From an uncultured Pelagibacteraceae bacterium (lineage in GTDB: Bacteria; Pseudomonadota; Alphaproteobacteria; Pelagibacterales; Pelagibacteraceae), in assembly GCA_902531175.1 (NCBI GenBank), contig CACADE010000006.1, positions 1-59,349 of the forward strand: DNA of 59,349 nt, in the 5' to 3' direction. Each line of letters begins with the position of its first letter. Within the stretch, counting starts at the first letter, position 1. Shown one piece after another: positions 18,389-25,745 of the stretch. The translations under genes and the position numbers were made by a program. Under the pieces are notes generated by a model. That model did not search any database, was not told the DNA's origin, and saw only the letters and a list, made by a program, of their open reading frames with translations.

Positions 18389-18472
18389 ATGGGATACCCT
18401 AAAAAGCATAGAGGCCGAAGAAAAATGGGCTCTAAAAAAAGAAGAGCAAGAAAAAAGAATAAGAAAAAGTAA
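18389..18472 (+). CDS. 27-residue highly basic protein, candidate ribosome-associated peptide
   Basis: Not an obvious gene by length, but it has the best ribosome binding site in its neighbourhood: AAGGAG (18380-18385), three bases (ATT) before the ATG at 18389. The product begins MGYPKKHRGRRKMGSKKRRA and ends in a Lys-rich tail; about 60% of residues are Lys or Arg, with one Asn and no acidic residues. Size and composition resemble tiny ribosomal proteins such as bTHX or the bS22/DUF1713 (AURKAIP1-like) group, whose core is RKRM-S-KK-rich. That similarity is my impression, not an alignment. It is convergent with mnmA, ending 6 bases from its stop. Confidence 0.65.
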   Translation: MGYPKKHRGRRKMGSKKRRARKKNKKK

Positions 18473-18478
18473 AATTAA

Positions 18479-19597
18479 TTATTCTTTAATCCAACCACCA
18501 CCAAGAACTTTGTGACCATATTGGTCTTTTTTATAAAAGACACATGCTTGTCCAGGTGAAATACCATCTTCAGAATTATCTAAATTTACCTCAGCATCAT
18601 TATCGTTTATAAAATTTACATTAGCGCTTAATAACTTTCCTGTAGACCTAACTTTGACTAATATATTTTCATTTAATTCATTTTTATCCGATAGTAGATT
18701 AATATTTTTTAAATTAATTTTCTTTTTTCCTAGATGTTCTCTTCCTCCAACAATTATTTCATTATTCTCTGCATCAATTTTAATTACATATAATGCCTCT
18801 TTGTCAGCTACTTTTATTCCTTTTCTTTGACCAATAGTAAAATTTATAATTCCATCATGAACACCTATTACTTCACCATTTAGATTTTTAATATTGCCTT
18901 TTTTTAATGAATCCGGCTTAAACTTTTTTATCACTGATGAATAGTCTCCGTTAGGAACAAAACATATATCTTGACTGTCTGGCTTATCTGCAACATTTAA
19001 ATTTAGTTTTTTAGCAATTTCTCTAGTTTCATTTTTTAACATTCCACCTAATGGAAATCGTAAATAATTTAATTGCTCTCTTGTAGTATTAAATAGAAAA
19101 TAGCTTTGATCTCTATTTTCATCTACTGCTCTATACATATTATTTTTTTCATTTATCGTTATATTTTTTACATAATGACCTGTAATCAAAGCATCAGCAT
19201 TTAAATCTTTGGCAACTTCATACAAATCTTTAAATTTGACAGTTTGATTACACTGTACGCATGGTATTGGAGTTTCTCCTTTTAAGTAACTTTCTACAAA
19301 ATTATCAATAACTCCTTGCTTAAATTTATCTTGGTAATAAAGAATTTTATGATCAATATCTAATTTATGAGCAACTCTTTTTGCATCTATAACATCTTGG
19401 CCTGAGCAACATACTTTTGATTTAACAACTTCTTTACTATCGTTGTATAGTTTTAATGTTATGCCGGTAACATTATATCCTTGCATTTTCATCAAACCAG
19501 CGACTGTAGATGAGTCTACACCACCAGACATAGCTACAATTACTTTTGTATCAGACGGTTTCTTATCTAATCCAATTGAGTTTAACTCTAAATTCAT
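18479..19597 (-). CDS. mnmA: tRNA-specific 2-thiouridylase
   Basis: Forms s2U34 in Lys, Glu and Gln tRNAs. At 372 residues it has the usual length. The PP-loop ATP motif is [15 protein letters not shown] (23-37). The catalytic Cys pair is in [10 protein letters not shown] (about 116) and [11 protein letters not shown] (about 213). GQRKGIKV and the C-terminal beta-barrel follow. It takes sulfur from a persulfide relay, which links it loosely to the rhodanese nearby. It is divergent from the DUF3553 gene with 41 bases between starts. Confidence 0.95.
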   Translation of the reverse strand: MNLELNSIGLDKKPSDTKVIVAMSGGVDSSTVAGLMKMQGYNVTGITLKLYNDSKEVVKSKVCCSGQDVIDAKRVAHKLDIDHKILYYQDKFKQGVIDNFVESYLKGETPIPCVQCNQTVKFKDLYEVAKDLNADALITGHYVKNITINEKNNMYRAVDENRDQSYFLFNTTREQLNYLRFPLGGMLKNETREIAKKLNLNVADKPDSQDICFVPNGDYSSVIKKFKPDSLKKGNIKNLNGEVIGVHDGIINFTIGQRKGIKVADKEALYVIKIDAENNEIIVGGREHLGKKKINLKNINLLSDKNELNENILVKVRSTGKLLSANVNFINDNDAEVNLDNSEDGISPGQACVFYKKDQYGHKVLGGGWIKE

Positions 19598-19638
19598 GTG
19601 GTGGTATTTATACTCATTTCTATTATAAGTAAAATCAA

Positions 19639-19806
19639 ATGATTTTAGATTTTGAACCAGGTGATAAAGTTATAAATCCTAATAATAAAGATTGGGGAAT
19701 AGGACAAGTACAGTCAATTATTAAAGAAAAAGTAACTGTGAATTTTGAGAATGTAGGAAAAAAAGTTATCAATGCTAAAAATATCGAATTAGAAAAGTTA
19801 GAATAA
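19639..19806 (+). CDS. DUF3553 family small protein, 55 aa
   Basis: A 55-residue protein translated by hand: [19 protein letters not shown], then [20 protein letters not shown] and [16 protein letters not shown]. This matches the alphaproteobacterial DUF3553 pattern (PGD-x-V-x-xP-x-x-xWG-x-GQVQS then VNFE-x-xGK), a small Tudor/SH3-like barrel related to the CarD/UvrD C-terminal interaction fold. It therefore may bind RNA polymerase or a repair protein. The stop abuts the cysQ-like start directly, so they are one operon. Confidence 0.85.
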   Translation: MILDFEPGDKVINPNNKDWGIGQVQSIIKEKVTVNFENVGKKVINAKNIELEKLE

Positions 19807-20577
19807 ATGAAACAAATCGAAATAAAGGCAGCTATTGAAAAACTGATTGACACTTTTTTATACGCAGGAAAAGTTTCAATAGAATTAAGAGAAAAAGGAT
19901 TAAAAAAAGAAATTAAGCAAGATAACACACCTGTTAGCAATGGTGATCTTGAAGTTAATAGAATTTTAACTGAAAAAATAAATGACTTAACTCCTCAAAT
20001 ACCGATTGTATCAGAAGAAACTAGTCATAATAAATCCAAGAAAGATTTAAAAAATTTTTGGCTAATAGATCCAATTGATGGTACTTATGATTACATTAAT
20101 GATCTTGACGAATTTACTCTAAATGCTGGTTTAATAATTAATAATCGAGCAGTAGCAGGTATAATATATGCACCCGCTAAAAATAGATTATTTTATTCTT
20201 ATGATAAAGGTTGTTCATTTGAAATAATTAATAGTAAACATGTAAAATTAGACTGTTCAAAAATTTCAAATAATAAAGTTAAATTTGTATCATATTCAAA
20301 TAAACTAAAACCTGAAATTAACAAAATATTTCAAACAATGAATGTTAGTGAATTTAAAAGGATGAAAAGTTCTTTAAAATTTTGTGTAATAGCTTCAAAT
20401 GAATACGACGGATATGTTGCAGAGCCTAGAGCATGTGAATGGGATATAGCAGCTGGACATGCTATTCTTGAAAATGCAGGGGGTATAGTTACAGATTTTG
20501 AGGGAAATGAAATACTTTACGGAAAAGAAAATTTTAAAAATCCTAGTATAATTTTGAAAAGAAATAAAAATATATAA
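19807..20577 (+). CDS. cysQ: 3'(2'),5'-bisphosphate nucleotidase / inositol-phosphatase family
   Basis: An Mg-dependent phosphatase of 256 residues with the family motifs: IVSEETS (metal Glu, about 64), WLIDPIDGTYDYI (about 81-93) and CEWDIAAGHAILENAGG near 205. In the cysQ role it would recycle PAP from sulfonucleotide metabolism. Inositol monophosphatase or histidinol-phosphatase-like activity is the alternative. The DGTYDYIN form and the length favour CysQ. It is coupled to the DUF3553 gene and overlaps the next small membrane gene by one base. Confidence 0.82.
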   Translation: MKQIEIKAAIEKLIDTFLYAGKVSIELREKGLKKEIKQDNTPVSNGDLEVNRILTEKINDLTPQIPIVSEETSHNKSKKDLKNFWLIDPIDGTYDYINDLDEFTLNAGLIINNRAVAGIIYAPAKNRLFYSYDKGCSFEIINSKHVKLDCSKISNNKVKFVSYSNKLKPEINKIFQTMNVSEFKRMKSSLKFCVIASNEYDGYVAEPRACEWDIAAGHAILENAGGIVTDFEGNEILYGKENFKNPSIILKRNKNI

Positions 20578-20726
20578 TGAGTGAGCAATTAAGAATAATA
20601 TTAATTATAATAGTTTCTGTATCAATTTTTGGGTTGATAGTATTTGTGATAGTAAAAAACTATATCAAAAGCAAAATTCAGTATTATTTAGAAGAAAAAA
20701 ATAAAAAGTCTAAAGAAGATTTATAA
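20577..20726 (+). CDS. tiny single-pass membrane protein, 49 aa
   Basis: A 49-residue protein whose ATG overlaps the cysQ-like stop codon (TAATG). It starts MSEQLRIILIIIVSVSIFGL, with the membrane helix at about residues 6-26, then a charged cytoplasmic tail with YIKSKIQYYLEEKNKKSKED. The topology resembles small membrane scaffolds. It ends 17 bases inside the convergent recX gene. No family recognised. Confidence 0.6.
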   Translation: MSEQLRIILIIIVSVSIFGLIVFVIVKNYIKSKIQYYLEEKNKKSKEDL

Positions 20727-21273
20727 TTTTCAAATATTCCTCTTTATCTAGTTCCATTACTCTTCTGGAAACTTCAAAATCAAATCCAGATCTTGCTAAT
20801 ATACCAATATCTTTTTTATAGAATAAAGGTCTATTATCCTCAGTTCTTGAAGGACCAATTCTTTTTTTTTTACAAACTTTTATGGCTGAAAAAAAATCTT
20901 GATCTTCATTATTTTCATTAATTTGTTCAATTGTATTTTTTATATATTTTTCTCCAACGCCTTTGCTTATTAAATAATTTCTAATCTTATTTATTGATGA
21001 ACCTCTTTGGATTAGACTTTTCGCTTTTGTTTCTGAATAAAATTTATCATTTATAAATTTAGATTTTTCTAAATCTTCAGCTACAATCTCGATTAGATCT
21101 GAAATATTGCTTCTTTTAACGTTATCAACTTTAGATCTTAAATATTTCTTTAAAAGATATGTTTTTAGCTGTTGTTTTGATGGTGCAAATTTTTCTACAT
21201 AATTAAGTGCAAAGTTGCGCATTTCATCAATTGTCGCTTCTAAGTTTTTTTTTTTATTTTTTATAGGAATCAT
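20710..21273 (-). CDS. recX: RecX-like regulatory protein
   Basis: An all-helical three-repeat RecX protein that modulates RecA filaments. Visible: NFALNYVEKFAPSKQQLKTYLLKKY (helical repeat 1), FYSETKAKSLIQRGSSINKIRNYLISKGV (repeat 2), and GILARSGFDFEVSRRVM (repeat 3). I place the start at the ATG at 21273 (MIPIKNKKK, about 187 residues). A longer frame from 21312 would overlap the divergent membrane gene that starts at 21301. recA is not in the window. Confidence 0.75.
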   Translation of the reverse strand: MIPIKNKKKNLEATIDEMRNFALNYVEKFAPSKQQLKTYLLKKYLRSKVDNVKRSNISDLIEIVAEDLEKSKFINDKFYSETKAKSLIQRGSSINKIRNYLISKGVGEKYIKNTIEQINENNEDQDFFSAIKVCKKKRIGPSRTEDNRPLFYKKDIGILARSGFDFEVSRRVMELDKEEYLKIINLL

Positions 21274-21300
21274 TATTGCATTTAATATAATATAACCCTG

Positions 21301-21774
21301 ATGATTGAACAAATATCTGCATTTTTTACAGTAGAAATGATCTATATGTGGTTGAATATAGGTGTAATACCTTTTTGGTTAATGCTTATTATTTTTCCAC
21401 AAACTAAAGTTTGTGGTTTATTTGTTACATCAATAATTCCAACATTTATTTTGGCAAGTGTTTATGTTTATCTATTATATATATTTTTTTTCGCAGGATA
21501 TGATTTTGATAAAAACTTTATTTTATATTTAAGTTTTTATGATCTTGCTGAGCTTTTTGAGAATAATGAGTTTTTAATTTTATTTTGGACGCACTTCTTA
21601 GCTATAAATTTGTTTTGTGGATCTTGGATTGTTAGAGATAGCCAGAGGTTTTACATGTCAAAAATTCTAGTCTTTTTTCCTTTAATAATCACATATTTTA
21701 TTGGTCCTTTAGGATTATTAATATACTGGGTGATAAGAATTTTTTTCGCAAAGAGAATAAGTTTATTTGATTAA
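21301..21774 (+). CDS. ABA4-like (DUF4281) membrane protein
   Basis: A four-helix inner-membrane protein of 157 residues. The diagnostic part is FWTHFLAINLFCGSWIVRDSQR (about 99-120), followed by FFPLIITYFIGPLGLLIYWVIR. This matches the ABA4-like family, named after the plant protein needed for neoxanthin formation. In bacteria the role is unknown, although a link to carotenoids or retinal is plausible because SAR11 cells make proteorhodopsin. No RNA or protein partner is evident next to it. Confidence 0.82.
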   Translation: MIEQISAFFTVEMIYMWLNIGVIPFWLMLIIFPQTKVCGLFVTSIIPTFILASVYVYLLYIFFFAGYDFDKNFILYLSFYDLAELFENNEFLILFWTHFLAINLFCGSWIVRDSQRFYMSKILVFFPLIITYFIGPLGLLIYWVIRIFFAKRISLFD

Positions 21775-21777
21775 TTT

Positions 21778-22164
21778 TTATTTCTCTACTTTAAAGCCAC
21801 TGCTCTTCATTTGAGAAAAGCCACCATCTATATGTGAAATTTTTTCAAACCCCATATCTTTCAATGATTTTGTAGCTAGTGCAGATCTTAGTCCACCTGC
21901 ACAAAATAAAACCATTTCTTTGTTCATATCTATCTTGCCTTCTTTAAAGTAAGGACTATCTGGATCCATCCAAAACTCTAACATTCCTCTAGGAATGTGA
22001 TGAGAATTTTCTATTCTTCCCATTTTCTCAAGTTCTCGAATATCTCTTATGTCAATTAAATTGCATTTATCACTGTTTACCATCTCTAATGCTTCTGCTG
22101 GGGAAAGTGTCTTGATTTCTGTCAAAGCTTCTGCGACCAATGTTTGTGCTGATTTAATGCTCAT
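21778..22164 (-). CDS. rhodanese-domain sulfurtransferase
   Basis: A single-domain rhodanese of 128 residues with the active-site loop LFCAGGLRSALATKSL (about 89-104, Cys nucleophile). It has no signal peptide, so it is cytoplasmic. It would carry persulfide sulfur, with the donor unknown. It is convergent with the ABA4-like gene and divergent from the peroxiredoxin gene (43 bases between starts), which hints at a shared sulfur/redox-stress context. Confidence 0.85.
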   Translation of the reverse strand: MSIKSAQTLVAEALTEIKTLSPAEALEMVNSDKCNLIDIRDIRELEKMGRIENSHHIPRGMLEFWMDPDSPYFKEGKIDMNKEMVLFCAGGLRSALATKSLKDMGFEKISHIDGGFSQMKSSGFKVEK

Positions 22165-22207
22165 AAAGGTTTAATACATCATTATAAATTTTAATCTACG
22201 AAAAAAT

Positions 22208-22657
22208 ATGCCAAATAAAGCTCCTAATTTCAAAATCCCATCAACCAATTCAAAACTTTTAGAGCTAAAGAAAATCAAAAGTAAATATAAAGTTTTATAT
22301 TTCTATCCAAAAGATAATACACCAGGCTGCACAGTTGAAACAAAAGACTTCAATTCTCTACTTTCACAATTTAAAAAATTAGACTGTGAAGTTATTGGTA
22401 TTTCTAAAGATAGTATGGAAAGTCATGAAAAATTTAGAGATAAATTTAAAATTAAATTTGATTTGGTAGCAGACGTAAAAAAAGAGGCGATTAAAGCATA
22501 CAAAGTTTGGGGTAAAAAAAAATTCATGGGTAGAGAATTTATGGGATTAATAAGAAGTACATTTTTATTAAAAGATGACAAAATTATTAAAGAGTGGCGT
22601 TCAGTAAAAGTTAAAGACCACGCAAAAGAAGTGTTAGAATTTTTAAAAACAGTTTAA
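22208..22657 (+). CDS. bcp: PrxQ/Bcp-type peroxiredoxin
   Basis: A thiol peroxidase of 149 residues that reduces hydroperoxides. The peroxidatic Cys lies in PKDNTPGCTVETKDF (about 36-50). In many PrxQ proteins the resolving Cys is five residues later (CTVEACDF). Here that place is Lys, so this is the one-Cys form or uses another Cys (LDCEVIG, about 63). A strong terminator follows directly. Confidence 0.88.
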   Translation: MPNKAPNFKIPSTNSKLLELKKIKSKYKVLYFYPKDNTPGCTVETKDFNSLLSQFKKLDCEVIGISKDSMESHEKFRDKFKIKFDLVADVKKEAIKAYKVWGKKKFMGREFMGLIRSTFLLKDDKIIKEWRSVKVKDHAKEVLEFLKTV

Positions 22658-22660
22658 TAA

Positions 22661-22688
22661 AAAAAGGCCCCATTTACGGGGCCTTTTT
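22661..22688. terminator. bidirectional terminator
   Basis: A perfect 11-base-pair hairpin, AAAAAGGCCCC (22661-22671), loop ATTTAC, GGGGCCTTTTT (22678-22688). It has A and T tracts in both directions and lies between the convergent bcp and amt genes. It is the clearest intrinsic terminator in the window. Confidence 0.92.
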
Positions 22689-22715
22689 AGTTTAACTTAA
22701 GGGAGGGAGTTAAAT

Positions 22716-24017
22716 TTAGTCTCTTATAGCGTAAGCTATTACTCCAGTTTCAGTTACGTCTGTACCTTTCAGTTCAGCCTCTTTACTTAATCTGATACCC
22801 ATAGTGTTTTTCATAATTGCCCATACAATGTATGATACTACAAAAACAAATGCGTTGATCGAGATTACACCGATTAACTGTGCACTAAAATTTGCGTCAG
22901 AGTTTGTTAGTGGAACAGCTAATGTTCCCCAAACTCCAGCAAATAAGTGAGCTGGTATTGCACCAACAACATCATCAATCTTAAATGAGAATAATAGTTT
23001 TGTTCCAAACACTACTATTAATCCACCAATTGCACCGATGAATATTGCTGCTATAGGTGCTGGCGCTAATGGTTCAGCTGTTATTGCAACTAATCCACCA
23101 ATCGCACCGTTAAGCATTTGAACTACATCAGTTTTACCATACATTAATCTAGTAATTACTGCTGCTGCTAATACACCACCACACGCTGCTAAGTTTGTAT
23201 TAATAAATATGTTTGATACAGCTACTGCATCATCGAAAGTTCCCATAGCAAGCTGTGAACCACCGTTGAAACCGAACCAACCTAACCATAAAATAAATAC
23301 TCCAACTGTTACCAAAGGTATAGAAGAAGCTGCAAATGGTCTCATTGGCTTAGCTGCACCTGATTTATCAAATCTTCCTGTTCTTGCACCTAACAACATA
23401 GCACCTGCTAAAGCTGCAGCACCACCAGTTGAGTGTACAAGAGTTGAACCAGCAAAATCAGAGAAACCTAAAGCGGCTAACCAGCCACCACCCCACTGCC
23501 ATCCCATGACAATTGGATAAATGATTCCTGATAAAATTGCTGCAAATAAGAAGAAAGGCCATAATTTAATTCTTTCTGCTAACGTACCAGATACAATTGA
23601 TACTGTTGTTGCACAGAATACCATTTGGAAATACCAATCCGAACCATCTGCATATCCTGTATCTACAGCACTTGCATCAGACCACGGAGTGAATGTTCCT
23701 ATATAGCCACCTTCTGGAATTCCATATGCTAGATTATAACCAACCATCCAGAACATAATTCCAGCGATAGAAAATAATCCTATATTTTTTGCACAAATTA
23801 CAGATACACTTTTTGAAGTTACCATTCCTGATTCTAGCATCGCAAATCCGCAAGCCATAAACATGACAAGAAAACCACAAACTAAAAATAGAAATGTATT
23901 AAAAATAAATCCAACTTCTGCAGAGACTGTAGATTCGGCATAACCTACACTTGTCATGTTTAGTAAGAAAAACAAACTTACTAAAGGACCGACAAGTTTT
24001 TTTAAATGTTTAGTCAT
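22716..24017 (-). CDS. amt: ammonium transporter
   Basis: An Amt/MEP/Rh family channel of 433 residues with an N-terminal signal-like helix and 11 following helices. Typical segments: MACGFAMLESGMV, DFAGSTLVHSTGGAAALAGAMLLG (twin-His region) and FNGGSQLAMG. The C-terminal tail is short, with no extra sensor domain. Ammonium uptake is central to nitrogen supply in SAR11. Ald and the taurine aminotransferase route release ammonium in the same cell. The ribosome site is GGAGGT, which can be sequestered in a hairpin (24020-24043). Confidence 0.95.
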   Translation of the reverse strand: MTKHLKKLVGPLVSLFFLLNMTSVGYAESTVSAEVGFIFNTFLFLVCGFLVMFMACGFAMLESGMVTSKSVSVICAKNIGLFSIAGIMFWMVGYNLAYGIPEGGYIGTFTPWSDASAVDTGYADGSDWYFQMVFCATTVSIVSGTLAERIKLWPFFLFAAILSGIIYPIVMGWQWGGGWLAALGFSDFAGSTLVHSTGGAAALAGAMLLGARTGRFDKSGAAKPMRPFAASSIPLVTVGVFILWLGWFGFNGGSQLAMGTFDDAVAVSNIFINTNLAACGGVLAAAVITRLMYGKTDVVQMLNGAIGGLVAITAEPLAPAPIAAIFIGAIGGLIVVFGTKLLFSFKIDDVVGAIPAHLFAGVWGTLAVPLTNSDANFSAQLIGVISINAFVFVVSYIVWAIMKNTMGIRLSKEAELKGTDVTETGVIAYAIRD

Positions 24018-24019
24018 TT

Positions 24020-24043
24020 AACCTCCATTGTTAAAAAGAGGTT
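24020..24043 (-). promoter_or_regulatory. hairpin covering the amt ribosome binding site
   Basis: On the amt mRNA, AACCTC (24043-24038) can pair with GAGGTT (24025-24020), which holds the Shine-Dalgarno sequence of amt three bases before its ATG. The loop is 12 bases. The stem is only 6 base pairs, so it would be a tunable rather than a tight switch. It is visible in the sequence; its regulatory use is inferred. Confidence 0.45.
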
Positions 24044-24113
24044 CTTATAATTTTAAAATAAATAAAAACTAATGATTGTTGTTAAAAATAGATATGCAGT
24101 TTTTGCATGTAGA

Positions 24114-24157
24114 AACAGCCTTTATCAAGAATTTTAGCATTCCTGATAAAGGCTGTT
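24114..24157 (-). terminator. terminator-like hairpin after the HU gene
   Basis: A perfect 14-base inverted repeat, AACAGCCTTTATCA (24114-24127) and TGATAAAGGCTGTT (24144-24157), with a 16-base loop, 9 bases beyond the HU stop. On the minus strand the stem ends in TTTC, a weak T-run. It probably marks the 3' end of the abundant HU transcript. Confidence 0.75.
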
Positions 24158-24166
24158 AAATGAGAT

Positions 24167-24442
24167 TTACTTGTTAAATACTTCTTTAAGTGCTTTAGCA
24201 GGTAAAAACTTTACCTTTTGAGAAGCAGCGATTTGGATTTGCTCTCCAGTTCTTGGATTACGTCCAATTCTGGCTTTTCTTTTAGCCACTTTATATGTAC
24301 CAAAACCTGCAATCTTTACAGAATCGTCGTTTTTCAACGCATCTAGTATAGTATTCGTAATAGTATCAAAAGTACGCTCTGCATCAGCTTTACTTTGATT
24401 TAACGAACCAGCTAGCTTTGCTACTAATTGTTTTTTGTTCAT
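24167..24442 (-). CDS. hupB: HU-family DNA-binding protein
   Basis: A nucleoid protein of 91 residues with typical length and sequence: MNKKQLVAKLAGSLNQSKAD, FGTYKVAKRKARIGRNPRTG (the DNA-wrapping arm with the conserved RNPRTG) and VKFLPAKALKEVFNK. It binds and bends DNA as a dimer. It has a GGAGCT ribosome site and its own terminator, consistent with a single strongly expressed gene. Confidence 0.95.
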   Translation of the reverse strand: MNKKQLVAKLAGSLNQSKADAERTFDTITNTILDALKNDDSVKIAGFGTYKVAKRKARIGRNPRTGEQIQIAASQKVKFLPAKALKEVFNK

Positions 24443-24570
24443 TTTAGCTCCGGTTTTAAAGGTTTATGAAACTATACTTAACAAAATCATTGATAATTCA
24501 AGCTTTTTTTTAGTATATATTTTTTTTTGAACAACAATATATAGTGGTAAAAAAAGTCAATAAATACAAT

Positions 24571-24593
24571 GCTTTTTTAGCTATTAAAAAAGC
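24571..24593 (-). terminator. possible rseP terminator
   Basis: GCTTTTTTA (24571-24579) pairs with TAAAAAAGC (24585-24593) around GCTAT, right after the rseP stop at 24595. The stem is mostly A-T, so it is weak, and position is the main support. Confidence 0.4.
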
Positions 24594-24594
24594 C

Positions 24595-25704
24595 TTAAAA
24601 TAAGCCTAAATCTTTAAGGTCGTTAAATGTTGCGAAAAACATCAAGGATAACAACAAAAACATTCCGATTCGAAAAAAACCTTCCTGTGTTTTTTGACTT
24701 AAAGGACGACCTAAAACTTTTTCAAATGCATAAAACATCAGATGTCCTCCATCTAATAAAGGTATAGGAAATAAGTTAATTAGTCCTAAACTTATAGAAA
24801 TATATGCCATCATACTGACAAAAGGTATAATTCCAAATTCTGCTACTTGACCAGAAATTTTAGCAATTCTAATTGGACCACCCAATTGAGAACTGTCCCC
24901 TGCTCCTGTAAACATTGATCCAAGATATTTAAGTGATGAAGTTGTTACAAAATAAACTTCATTAAATGATTGAAGCAAAGCTTGTGCAGGTCCAAGTTTT
25001 TTGTGTGTTATTTGATTGTTATAAGGACTAAGTTTAATACCTACCATCCTTTTCTTTAATTTGTTTCCTAATTCATCAACGCTATCAACAAAATTTGGCT
25101 TAACTTTTAAAATTATCTCCTGGTCATATCTTGAAACTTTAAAATCGATAAATTCTGATGTTGACATTGCTATTAATTTAGAAACATCAAGAATACTCTC
25201 TACTTTTGTATTATCTATTTCAATAATAACATCATTTTTTTGCATACCAGCAACTTCTGCTGGACTATCTTTTAATACTTCATCAATTACAGCTGGTGTA
25301 AAATCTTTACCTGCAAACATGTATATGAAAGTAAAAATGACTAAAGCTAATATAAAATTAGCCAACGGTCCTCCAGCAACAATTAATGCTCTTTGATAAA
25401 GAGGTTTTGTTACAAACAATTTATGTTGGTCTTCTTTGCTATATTTTTTTAGTAGCTCCTCTTGATCTGCTTGTGAAAATACATTCCTATCTCCGAAAAA
25501 TTTTACATAACCACCTAGTGGTATCCAACAAACTTTCCATCTTGTCCCTGATTTATCGTTCCATCCAAATAATTCTCGACCAAAACCTATCGAAAAGTCT
25601 GTTACACCAACACCATATCTTTTTGCAAAATAATAGTGTCCATATTCATGAATGAAAACAACAACAACGATTAATACAATAAATGGTAATATAAAATTGA
25701 GCAT
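24595..25704 (-). CDS. rseP: RIP metalloprotease (site-2 protease family)
   Basis: An intramembrane zinc protease of 369 residues that cleaves membrane-bound anti-sigma factors or signal peptide remnants. The zinc motif HEYGH lies in VVVFIHEYGHYYFAKRYGVGV (helix 1). A PDZ domain spans about residues 125-200 (LKDSPAEVAGMQKNDVI). The third zinc ligand is in NLFPIPLLDGGHLMFY (about 315-330). The usual neighbours (dxr, bamA) are absent on this side; they may lie elsewhere. Confidence 0.92.
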   Translation of the reverse strand: MLNFILPFIVLIVVVVFIHEYGHYYFAKRYGVGVTDFSIGFGRELFGWNDKSGTRWKVCWIPLGGYVKFFGDRNVFSQADQEELLKKYSKEDQHKLFVTKPLYQRALIVAGGPLANFILALVIFTFIYMFAGKDFTPAVIDEVLKDSPAEVAGMQKNDVIIEIDNTKVESILDVSKLIAMSTSEFIDFKVSRYDQEIILKVKPNFVDSVDELGNKLKKRMVGIKLSPYNNQITHKKLGPAQALLQSFNEVYFVTTSSLKYLGSMFTGAGDSSQLGGPIRIAKISGQVAEFGIIPFVSMMAYISISLGLINLFPIPLLDGGHLMFYAFEKVLGRPLSQKTQEGFFRIGMFLLLSLMFFATFNDLKDLGLF

Positions 25705-25745
25705 TTATTAAATTATACAATAATTAGGTTTTTAATAAACATCAA

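Noticed and set aside
23209..23706. Two plus-strand frames of 103 and 61 codons
   Set aside because: Antisense shadows of amt, rich in Pro and Ala as expected from antisense of a membrane protein.
24094..24108. ATGCA-N5-TGCAT inverted repeat upstream of amt as an NtrC-type site
   Set aside because: Half-site spacing does not fit the NtrC consensus as I know it, and short A/T-rich repeats are common here.
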